Shown in pieces: positions 49,381 through 61,300 of a DNA stretch of 64,000 bases (positions within the stretch are counted from its first letter, which is position 1; every line of letters starts with the position of its first letter). The DNA is from Heliopora coerulea (taxonomy: Eukaryota > Cnidaria > Anthozoa > Scleralcyonacea > Helioporidae): NCBI GenBank assembly GCA_030142905.1, contig JASJOG010000101.1, forward strand, positions 776,501 to 840,500, read 5' to 3'. Both the position numbers and the translations under genes were made by a program. The notes below the pieces were generated by a model. It had not been told where the DNA came from. It ran no database searches and saw nothing but the letters and a program-made list of their open reading frames with translations.

Positions 49381-52300
49381 CTAAACGGTGTTAGTATACA
49401 GACTTTTCAGTGCCTCAAGTGCTTCCACAGTTACAGTTAAACATCCTACCAGCTCGTTCCTGTCCAGTAAACTATAAACTACAACCAGAAGATGAGCAAT
49501 AGATTACTTTGATATAGCATTAACGATTTTCTGCAAACTGCTGTTGTACACCAACCAATTACATTAGAACCAATAAAAGAACGAAGCAAACAACAAAAGG
49601 AAACAATGAACAAAAGGAAACAAAATCCATGCACGGAATGGTTAACCTTTTCATGAATACCGTTGTCGTACAAGAACAAATTATTACGAAAGCACTGGTG
49701 AAAGAACAAACCAAAAAACAAAAGGGAACAACGAAGAAAACAATAAAAATCACCCAGGAAAGGGTTAAAAAGACTGGAGTGGTCGTGGTTGTCAGGCGGA
49801 ATATATCCTGACGAGTAAACAGCAACTTTTCATGTTTCGAACAACCAAACTTAACCATTTAACGCCTGAATTTTTTTCTTTTATTTTTCTTTCTTTGTTC
49901 TCTCTTTGTCCATTCATTTGTTCTTGAGATGCCTTATACACAAGATACTGGGTGTTATAAAAGGTTAAATTTTATCCATCGGCAGACAACCCGCTGTTCG
50001 GAGGTAAAATCTAGGTAGGTTGCACAAATCGTTGATACCACCGTCCATTCCCTAAGAATTATCCTACAGACTTCCTTGTAATTCAATAAAAATTTTAAGA
50101 TCGACGCTCCATTTTAAAAGCTTATCTTTATGAGCTGTCAATGGCAGTCCCTGTGACGACGGTTAAATTACAAAATAAATTTTAAATTACGACCAGCTCA
50201 TGGGCAAGCTCTACAAACACACATACTTACGTTCAATGTCTTGTTCCACGATATCTGTATTATCTTTCACTATCTGATTCAAGAAAACAAAGTTTAAAAT
50301 ACGACGTGCTAATAATACTTAATATTAGTCGGATAATAAACATGAGAACCGAGCTCGAAATTCCAAGGTGATAGCCTCAACGTTCGCGAATCAACAATCA
50401 AGAGACAGAAGCAGACATATAGTTTCATGTAGTAAAGACGGAGTGCAGCGTCGATCAACAGTATTGAACGATATGTAATAAACCGAAAGGGTCAGGGAAC
50501 TGCTGAAACTTACGAGATGTATGAGAATTAAACCAACGTTTCGATCGAAGGCCACGTTTCACTATTGCTAAGGGCCTTCGCTGGAAACGTTGGTTTCTCA
50601 CCACATAAACTTCGGCAGTTCCCAGACCCTTTTGGTTTTGTACACCTAGTTTAATAAAAGTCTGCTGAAGTCGCATTGCGAAAACCTTTCATAAATCCAC
50701 TTTACACTGTAATATTTTGGGCTCGGCAAATTAGCCGTGCCGAAATCTACATATATAGAGGTGCTCGGCAGGGCTAAATCTTCATCCACGGGTACCAAAT
50801 TTTAAAAAGTCCGCACCGTTCACACTGTTAAAATGACCCCTGCCGTGCCAAAAAAAAATAGCGGCACCCGTGCCTAGATTTTAGCCGTGCCGTGCTCAAA
50901 ATGTAAGCAGTGTAAACGAGGTTTTAGACGATCCCCGTTTGTTTCTCCCTCTCGATTGTTGGTTCCCGAACGTGGTAGCTACACATCATCGTATTTTAGG
51001 CTTTCATCTTTACTGTTCGTCTGAGATTCCCGATAGCCAAACATTTTGGTCACGTTTTCAAAGAAAACCCGTTTCAACTTGAATTACCTGCAGGAGGTCG
51101 ACTACCGCGAAAGCAATATCCACGCAGTCGCCTTCTTCTACAGAGCTGGGCTCGCTGACCACCGTAAAAACCAACCTTGGAGAAAAATTCAGTGAAACAT
51201 TCAATACCAAAATCTACCTTATCAAGGATGGAAGGCTCTTCAGGGCCGACATATACGTTAACCCAAAACAACTGGAAGGTATATACGGTATAGATAGCTC
51301 CCTGAGGCCCACATCTCCCGATTCAAAGGAAGAAATACATGGAAGAATTTCAGCTAGGCTGATCAAGCTGAAATTTCAAAAGCCCAGTCCCAGCTGCAAT
51401 TTTCATATAATCGTAAGATACTTTTTAAAAGAGCTTTCATGACGATACCGAACTAATTTTTCCATATAGTTAGCTACTTAGTGCAGGAACTTCTTCAAAG
51501 TGAAAACAACCTAAAGTATACACAGCACTCCAGTAAAGCAGTCAATTGTCCAAGAAGAACATCGTTTAAATGAGATGAACGTTACAAACAAAGTGTACGA
51601 GAGAGCTTGGTGATATCGCGGGCAATATGTGAAAGTTCTTCAAGCTCGTACCTTTATAAACACGATTTCTGAGCCCGCAGGTAGGGATGAAACCCGCAAC
51701 TCTCTCATTTAAAAACTAAAAATGGGATACCTTCCAACGGTGAACTAGACATAACTCAGACTACACAATTCCCGAATGTCTTTGGAGATATTTCATAAAT
51801 CTTCCTACCTTCCTTGATCTGGGTTATCCGGTGATATAGTGTGCACCAACCAGTCTCGTTTCACTTCATTCTGTTCACTATCGACGGGAAAGACTGCAAG
51901 AGAGAAATCAACACAGCTAGCAATGTGAAGATCAATGTTGGTCATTTTAATGCGAGCGCTTTCAGAGCTATGAACATAATCTCCAGGAATATCTACAGGT
52001 TTTTCAAGGCAATCTTTGTATTGAGAACTACTTACCATTCTTGAAATTGAAGTGAATCGGTCTGTTCGCTGGAGGTTTAGGAAGCGACACTGGCGTCTCC
52101 AGTTCCGCCGGGTCACAGTTTAAAAACTTGTAAGCTACGAACAGCTGCGTGATTGACGGATTTCTGATTATCGTGGTATCGGGGTATAAAGTCAGACTGC
52201 TTACCATAATGGTCACCTGCGGGGGTGCCTGAAAGACGATTTTAGTGAAAACAGAGTAGCCAATCAAGCGAGTAACCGATCAATCGATCAATCAATCAAT

Positions 52301-55300
52301 CAGTCAATCAACCAATCAGTCAATTGATACTTTATTGATTGCTTGTACAACAAAGAGATTGTACTGGACAGTTAGCTAACTTAAATTAACTGATAGATAC
52401 ACAGAGAACCACAAAAAAGGCTTTAAAAAACTGCGTTTTTGGTAACATTGATTTAAAAAACTCATTAAGAATTCATGACGAAAATACAAAAGAACATCAT
52501 AACCGTGTCGTGTCTTCATGTGTGATAAAAACACGCTTACTTTTCTCCTCCAAATTTCTCGCCTTCGAAAACATCAATTTTCAAACTTTCTTCACGAACT
52601 GGCGTATTCAGAGGTTTGTTTTTTTAAACCGTTCAAGAAACTTGCAGTAGGTGCTATATCGGATCGAAAACACTCCGCTATCCCCTCGTGTTTTACATCG
52701 GATGAAGCACTCCTGCTCATTTTTTAAACATTACGTAAAACACTACCTCTTCGCACAACCCTCACGTCACACTTTTAAAATGTTATATTTTACATAAACA
52801 CGCTTTACCTGCGGTGTTGCAGCCCCGCGAACTGACATAGATGACATCACCACGCCATCACTATCACTCGTCTGGGCTTCGCTGCCGGACGCAAAGTTTT
52901 CGGGATGTTGTTGTGGAAACAAATCACCAGCAACGTCATCCTCATTAATTGGAGAATCTTAAAATATGTAAAATACAACCTCGTAAGTTATGTAAAATAC
53001 AAGGTCGAGAGTTATGTAAAATACAAGGTCGAGAGTTACGTAACACTCTAAGTCTGCAAGAGTTTACTCAACATTGTATTTAAAATAAATAACCCAGCAC
53101 GAAGCTAACCTGTTTCTTCATCTGCAAACATCGTATCCTGGCTATCGCTACCTCCAGTTTCCACTTTTTCAGGTTGAGGAATGTTGTCGGGAATCTGTAC
53201 GTTTGAAGAGAACGGTAACAAACTGCATCAGGTCATAACTGGAATGTGATCACGCAGAACGAATAACAACGAGGAGGATGACAACGATCATGACCACGAG
53301 AGTTTCAGCCCTTGCGCGACGACCACCGCCACAGCAAAAGCAGTAGTGGTCTTCAGCTATCGTGTCATGTACCGAGCTACCAAAGCACAGGCCTAGGGTA
53401 AACGTCTAGACAAAACACTCTCTAACGACAGTCATGGCAGCGACAACAGCAGCAAGGAAAATAGCAGCAGTAAAAGCATAAGTAGTACAAGCAATGGCGG
53501 TAGTATCGGTAGTTGAACAACTGCGGTAGCCGAAACAGTAACAGCTATAGTAGCGGTAGCAGCTGGAACAGTATGAACACTATCAGTAGCAACATAGTAA
53601 GGGTAGCAGTAGCAGTTGCAGTACTAATACTAGTAGCTGCAGCAGTAATATTAGGAGTAGCTGTAACAATAGTAAGCATCAACTACAACCACGACAGATA
53701 CAAAAACAACAACAACAACTACAACAACAACAACAACAACTACAACTACAACAACAACAACAACAACAACTACAACGACAACTACTACAACAACTACTAC
53801 AACAACAACAACAACAACAACAACTACAACAACTACAACAACAACAACTACAACAACAACTACAAAAAAAGCCAACAACAGCATTAGCAAGCCAACAACT
53901 ACAACAGCATCAACAACATTAATTTTCCGAGAATCACCTTTTCCCTTTCTTGATCAACTTTGCCAGGTAGGTCCTCAGAGGCACGAATTAGTTCATCAAT
54001 ACTCATGTCTTTGTGAACTTCAACGTGCTCATCAGAACTCTCTTCTACTTTGGTTTCTTTAGCCACACTAGCAGCTTCGTTTATCCTACAAAAATATAAT
54101 GTAGTTTTGAGTTTGTTCTTCAGTTATGAAGTTGAACACGTCCAAAAAAAAAAAAGAAACACGAAACGTCAGCACGACAATTTCTCTTTTTTTCGCAAAG
54201 CTACAACTGTTGACATTGGAATAAAACTCTCAGAACAGCCAAATAATACCAGTACCCACATCACCCATGAAAAATCAATCACTCACTGACCACGGACCAG
54301 CGTAGTATCTGGACCGACCTGGGAAGATGGTCAATGTACGCGAAAATACGCAGACCAGACGATCCCCTGAAAACCCTCCAAAGGGGGGTGCGTTGGGTCA
54401 TGATCGATCGAACTTACATCTTCATCTGGCACTTAAGAATCAGCCGATTCAACAAAAGGAGGAAAAAAATCCAACTCAAATCTGGTCTTTTGGCCGCTAA
54501 AATTTGTTTGGAGTAGCTTCCACTCCAGGCACTTGACCACTTCCTATGATTGTATCTCTGCCTTATTTTATGTAAACAAAATATTCTCCCTGTGCTGACC
54601 TAATCCAAACCGCCTTTCCCTAAGTATAGTGAGGTCCGTTCCTGAGACTGTGTGAAACTCAACAGTTTGGCATCAATTGAAATTTGTTTCTGATTTCTCC
54701 TTAAACTTTTAATGTACAGTGATCTGAGCTGCCAAGTCAGACCAACAAGCTGGTGAAGCCTGGTTCTCACTAGTGTTTTAGGGCAAGGAATGTGGTTTTA
54801 AGAGCTTTAACTAAGTGTTAAATCTTAAACACAAGAGAGAACAACAAAAATTTAAGACTTAAGGGCGTATTTATGTTTTAAGATTTAACACTCAAGAAAT
54901 TAAATTTTAATTTCTTAAGGCTTAAAGCTTAAGTGCAAAGTCACGAATTTAAGGGTTTTTCTCAGTGAGGACTTTGTCGTACAGTATATGATACATTTTT
55001 GATGCAAAAGCACCAGGGCTAACACTTCCATTTCATCAATCTCCATCTTGTCTCGATATTTTTTTTTTAATTCGTGCCTAGCGATTTGCGCGTGCACAAA
55101 AAGCATTTTAGTTTTTATCCGTGGTACTGAGGAAGGCAATGAGAACGTCGCTGATTTAATACTTGACATTTCTCATCCTTAAACCTTAAATCCTTAAGTA
55201 TTAAATTTGCTACAAGAGAGAACCAGGCTCAAGTAAAAAAGTTAAGATCAAGCGCTGGACACGTGAAATGGGACACAGCATTGGCTCACGAAATGTCTGA

Positions 55301-58300
55301 CGTTTCCATATTGGATAGGTTAGATCTCGGGATAGAGTGAACATCTGGAGACGGTGCTCCAAAGGTCAAGGGCGGCGGAACAGAATTTCAAGTGTGGGGG
55401 GAGGCTTGAATTAAAAATACGATATTTTACATGGATCCCCGGGAAAATTCAAGGGCACTTAAGTTGGAGCAAGGCTCTGTTGTACTAACCCTCACTATTA
55501 TTATTTATTTCATCTTTTGTATGGTGGAAGTTTTGTAAATTAAATTAAATTAAATTAAATTAAATTAAATTAAATTCAGAACAAGTATTTTAAAACGAAG
55601 TTGTTCGTAGGTTATATTTGGAAAAAGTGTGTGGGGGGGGGTCTCTAGCCCATCGGCTCCGCCATCCCTGAAAGTTGTAACAAACGAACAACTAAACGAG
55701 ATCAGTTCTTACCCTTTCTTTACTTCATTCAATGAACTTGCCGAAGAGGGAAGCGACGTTTTTTTCTTTCCAGATCTAGGCCGTGCTTTGGGAGGTTTTC
55801 GAACAACGTTGTCGTGCGACTGCTTCGGCGTGGACGTGTTAAGGGGAACTGGCGTGGGACGGTTGTCTTCTGGCTCTTCTTGGATGACAGCAGCTCTTTC
55901 ACGATCAATTTCTTCTTGAGCAACTGGTAAATACTAGAAATGAATGAGAAATACCTCGGACATAGAAACAATGTGAGGAAAACAAAGAACAGACCTGAAT
56001 TCCTTCAATGTTAGCCCTATAATCTTGTTGGAATCTGTGACTCTTGAAGATATATGTTCGGTAAGTCTTCTTGCCAACAGCTGGCATAAATAAAATTGAA
56101 TGTCTCAAGGAAGTAGTCTAAAGGATAACCCATACAGTATGATTGTCGTGTATGATGGTTTGTTCTCATGTACATGATTCGCTGACAACATTTTTCTGGA
56201 CTTTTTTCTACATGCTCGAGCGAATGGTGAACACAAATTGTGCTCTTCAGAGTTAATTGCACATGCCTGGGTCAAGAATCACATGCGACAATCACAGCGC
56301 GTGGATTGACTTTCATACCACATCTACATTTAAACTGTCCTCGTGGAATCTTAGTTGAAATTCTTCAAAGTCATTCAAGCTTAAATTTCTTACCTGAGGT
56401 TGTGTTGTTATTTTAGCACTTCCCGGTAGATAAGTGTTTCTCCATTCCAACAAGACATCTACTGCACCATTTGTCTCTCCTGATTCCTATGGAGACGAAG
56501 CAACATAGATCGTTCGTATATTGTTTATTTTGTTTTGAGTTTGTTTTTCTTTTTCATATGCTTTATTTGTTTGTTTGCTTGTCAGTATCTTCCTGTGTTT
56601 GTTTATGGACCTGCTTACTTGTTTTTTTATTTGTTCTTTCATTGGTTGGATGGGTTGGTTTGTACGTCGACGTAAATGGTTTTCGGCTTCAATTAGAGAT
56701 AGTGATCGAAAGTCTTACAGTATCCAAACAAAAAGAAGAAAAAAGTAACGCCTGCCTTTTTTTTTTTATAGAAAGAAATACCAAACACTCAAGACAAATT
56801 ACAAAATCTTTGGCAGGACATTTCGCGTTTTCAAGAACTCCAATCCAAAATTAGGGTTGAACCAATTCTATCATCATTGCTGCTGCTATTGTCGTTACCA
56901 TTATCACTATCAATGTCATCTTCACTGCCACTGCCACTGCGACTGCCACTGTCGCTGTCGCTGTCACTGTCACCATCATTATCGTTATTATTTATATTGC
57001 TATAATTAAAACATATTTTGTCAAGATACTTGCTCCTGATTCTACAAGGAAGGACTCTATTGCAGTTCACATTGAACAGGATGAAGACCTTTCTCGACTC
57101 ATAGGAAGCCTGCCATTAAAAATCTTAAGTTTCCTCACCTGTGAACACAAAATCTTACGCGAAAAACTTCCTTTAATCCTAATTTAATCTAGTCGTCTTT
57201 TGAACAACCGTCCCAGGTTTAGTTCCGTTTTTCGTCGTGTTTTTTCATGCCCACAATACCTTGTTCAACTGGAACGACCCTTTAATAGGTTTGCCGTGAG
57301 CCAAGGAAATCAGTGGAATTTTGGCTATACCAAGATAAGCAGTGGGCTCAGGGTCAACATCGTCCAACACGTAAACATCCAAAGACTAAAAGAGCAAATG
57401 AAAATCAAATAAGTTGAAGGAGCCAGTCAATTTTAAAGTAAAGAAAGAATGTGGGTTTATACTTAAGGTGGAACATAGAAGGTTCCGACAGTATTACAAT
57501 TTAGCGAGAATTTTTAATTAATCAAGACAAGACCTTGAAACCTCTTTCACAAAAGCGGAAAAATACTCTCTAACGTAAAAGTGAATTAGCCTTTGTCTCC
57601 TCGCTCAAGCACCGAACTCAAAAGAATTATGGCTTACTCAAGTTAGGATAGGAAGGTTGACATACAGATGCGCACATAATGTTTATCAACCGAAAGTGAT
57701 GTCTGTATAGGAAAGCGTTTTTCACATATCGGTAATAACTCCAGATTGTTTCCAGCACAACATTCCACTCTTTTAGGAAGATAATACCACCGCTTATTAC
57801 TAATTCGTTTGTGCTGTGCTTTGTCTTCATATTTCTATCTTTATATTTATTTATAGTTATTCTATTATGCATATATTTACGGCTGTAAATGGGTCTTTTC
57901 CCCTTCACACATCACTCTCCTCTTCACAGATGAATTCAGACTGTCGAAAGCTCGATTAAAAATCACTTTTGGTCAGAGAAAGTCTACTGACTTTTCACTC
58001 ATGTGCACGCCTGACCGTGCATCCTCCATAACGTGATTTCTGTCAAAAATCTTATCCATGATCGAGCATCAGAGATCAATCAATGAACGAACGACGTCGC
58101 TTTACCTGGGACCTAAGGTATGTGTCTAGTTCTTCTGTCATTGGTACAGGACATGTCTTCCTGTCGTTCCACTGTGGGTTGTTTGAATTGGGAATTATAT
58201 CGGTATCATGATCAGCAAAGTCGTAAAATCTATAAACAACATACGGTGATGGTTGGACATCTGGATAAAGAAAATATAAAAGAAGCAAACAAAAACAAAA

Positions 58301-61300
58301 AATTAGAAAACAAATATATCACAGAAAAAGTGTTCAGCAGTCTAACCAAACGACCCTCGCTTGACCCATCGAAGAACCCTAGGTGGCGAGGAGATGTTAC
58401 TTTTGTCATACCTTCACGTCGAGCTTTTAATTCAGAGCAACGTAAAATGGTAATAAAAAGCTCGTTGACGTCAGACGGTAACTCGTCTCCAGACTTATCC
58501 AGTGCTTTGTAATCCTGTGCGTTTAAGTAACCCAGAGCTTTACTTCGCTCCTAAGGAAAACATGAAAGATATTGAAATTTGACTAAGATGTGGAAATGCA
58601 CGGTAGCTTTGATCATGGAAAGCCTTAGTTGAGATTTATTGGGTTTTTCAACTCACCATTACATACGCCCTCATTTGTTCTTAGGTCAGTTTATAAGTAA
58701 TGTCTCGAAAACTTTCAGTTTGTAAGGGTCAAGGTTCCCGACTACGGGAGGTCTCTCTTAGGATTGCGAAGAGGAGAAACATGTACCAGCATTGCCCAGC
58801 AAGCCAGACAACTAGTTAGCCTAGTATCTCGGACCCATTTAAAAATATGGCCGAGTTAACCATGGAAACTGTGAACAAGGTAACTGAGATGTATTTCAAG
58901 CTCGACAGCAAGTCGGTCAATTCCAGAACACGTTTCTTTCTCTGACGAAAGGCCTTTGGTCGAAACGTTGGAATTCTTTGAGATTAGTCACTGCAGTTAT
59001 CAACCTTTGAATTTTTTTTACTTTAATTCATACCGTCCACGCAGTGCTCTATTTTTATATCAGTCAATTCACCGGGTTGAACAAACATGACGGCGACTTC
59101 TCCCGAACAATAAGATGACTACATTAAGGTCCGTTTACACGCGAGACTTTGCACGTTGCGATTGTCACTCTGGTGTATGTAATAGACTCGTGATGGTTTG
59201 TGTGGCAAGATATCCACTTATGATTCGCTGCAGTTTGTCCTCGACGCTCCCGTCAGTCAAACACATACTCCAAGATGTCAATCGCAAGGCACAAAATCAC
59301 ACGTGTAAACAACCCTATAAACTGGTGAGGCTGCTTGCTTATGTACGTAGCAGACACTTAACAATGAATGAGTCATACAACTATGGAGGGCTCACTAAAA
59401 AACTACGGCTTGCAAGAAAGCCACGCCTTCATTCTTCTCAACATGCACTTACCTTAAATAATCGAATGGCCTGCTCCATGGGAACCCTAAGTCTTACCCA
59501 GTACTCCATCGTAGCAACCTCGGAACCGTCATTTGAAGATTGAGTACCTGTACCAAATCAGCGACGATGTAGTTAATAATTGCCTGAATTAATGCGGTGA
59601 AAAATCGCTGTAAAATATGCAAGAACCATGTTCCGATTCATTCTAAATCCTGAACGTTTGCTCAAACATTCAACGTTGTTTTGTTGTTCTGTTTTGGTAG
59701 TCCGCTATCATGTAATTCACCTTCATGAAAGCTGGAATCTTGTAACCCAAGAAATACTCCCATACTAGGTTGTAAACAACTGTTATTTGATGACTCAAAG
59801 ATAATTATAAAGTACAATACGTCGACAAAGTTATAACGTGCGACACATGAGGTGTGCTCACATGGTATCTGACAGAACCCCTAAAGGAAGATCTATGATC
59901 AAAACTTACTCCATGAAGAGAAGTTTGTTTATGCCCTGTGGCTGGTAACTCAAACACTCTCGGTAATATTCCGTTTTAGAGATGATGGCCATATTCAAAC
60001 CGCATGACAACTGACCTATAAGTTTTGCGGTCCCATGCAGTCGTCCATGTGACCTTTCCAATAGCTCGCGGAGTTTTAGCCCACAAGCTGCCACTGTTTC
60101 GTAGGAAGACCCAAGAGCTCTGTGTAGTTCAACCAGCGTGGACTCCTGTGAATGAAAAACAAAAACTATCACCTCCATGGGCTTTAAGTACAGTAGTGTG
60201 ATTCAAATACCGAAATAAAAACCCCACGATACTTTCAACACACATAAAATTCCGCCTATAGATACCGTATGCATAAAAATACAAATTATAAATCAACTTC
60301 TTAATTTTGGGTACACAAAAGCAAGAACAAATGAATCACCGTTTTTCTCATTGTACCTTTGCAAGCAATCGAACAACACACAAGCACCAGACGTTAGCAT
60401 ACTGCAGCACAAGATATACAAGCAGACAAACCAATGATCAAAAACATGACTTCATAAAAAAGCTGCTCTACCTTTTGAAGATAATGTAAGAAGAAGTCGT
60501 CGACTTTCACGACGTACAAAGATGTAAAGTTAAAATCAACCCTAAAATTCAGAAGTTCAATTTTACACTAAATTAAAAATCCAGTCCTAAACCATAAACG
60601 GAAGCAGCTTGGATCATGTTATATGAATGAAACACAATTACCTCTTTCCTTTCATGACTGGTGTCGCTTGTATTTCGTGTTCAAAAAATTCGTAAGTCAC
60701 GAAGAAACTTGGTTCCACCTCGTCAAACGAGGAAGCGGTTTCTCCCGTTAAGTACACCTGGAACAAAGTAACAGTGAGACATTTTACTAAAGTCACAGGA
60801 ACCATAGAGAAGAGTAGAAAAAGGTGAACTGACATGGCAGAGAGACCAACATACCAGAAGTTACAGTTCTACTATCAATAATAGTACACTGGAAGTATAA
60901 AAAGGCGGAAAAGTTCACCTTGCCAATATGAATCTCAAACAGATTTTCACCTCTCTCCAAACTGACTGTACTGTCTTCTTCGAACTCGTTTTCCTTGAAA
61001 ACATCATAGTTGGGTTAAAATATGAGCACTACGGACGAATCACTGTAAAGGTCCGTTTTCACGTGCAACTTCGTACGTTGCGATTGTTACCCTGGTGTAT
61101 GTAATAAACTCGTGACAGTCTGTGAAGCAAGATATCCATTTATGATTCGCTGTTGTTTGTCCTCGATGCTTTCGTCAGTTAAAAACATACTCCACGATGT
61201 CAATCATAAGGCACAAAATAGTACGTATAAGCAACCCTTAAGAATTCATGAGGAGAATACGAAGAAAAATCATAATCGTGTTCTGTCTTTATATGTGGTA

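Noticed and set aside
49381..49471. Last RPGRIP1L exon starting at the TATAG acceptor near 49472
   Set aside because: The phase from the previous exon gives an early stop; the TTGTAG acceptor 7 nt upstream gives the conserved reading to the terminal TAG.
53513..53890. Asn/Tyr-rich plus frame and poly-Val minus frame
   Set aside because: Artefacts of the CAA trinucleotide repeat inside an RPGRIP1L intron.
56831..57070. Asp/Ser-rich minus frame
   Set aside because: Translation of the CACTGC hexanucleotide repeat in an intron.
59907..60178. RPGRIP1L exon extended to the GTAAGT at 59909
   Set aside because: It would end in phase 2 while the next exon needs phase 1, and the residues after LIG do not fit the family; the GTCAGT donor at 60015 restores a family-like LIGTQ...EYW junction.
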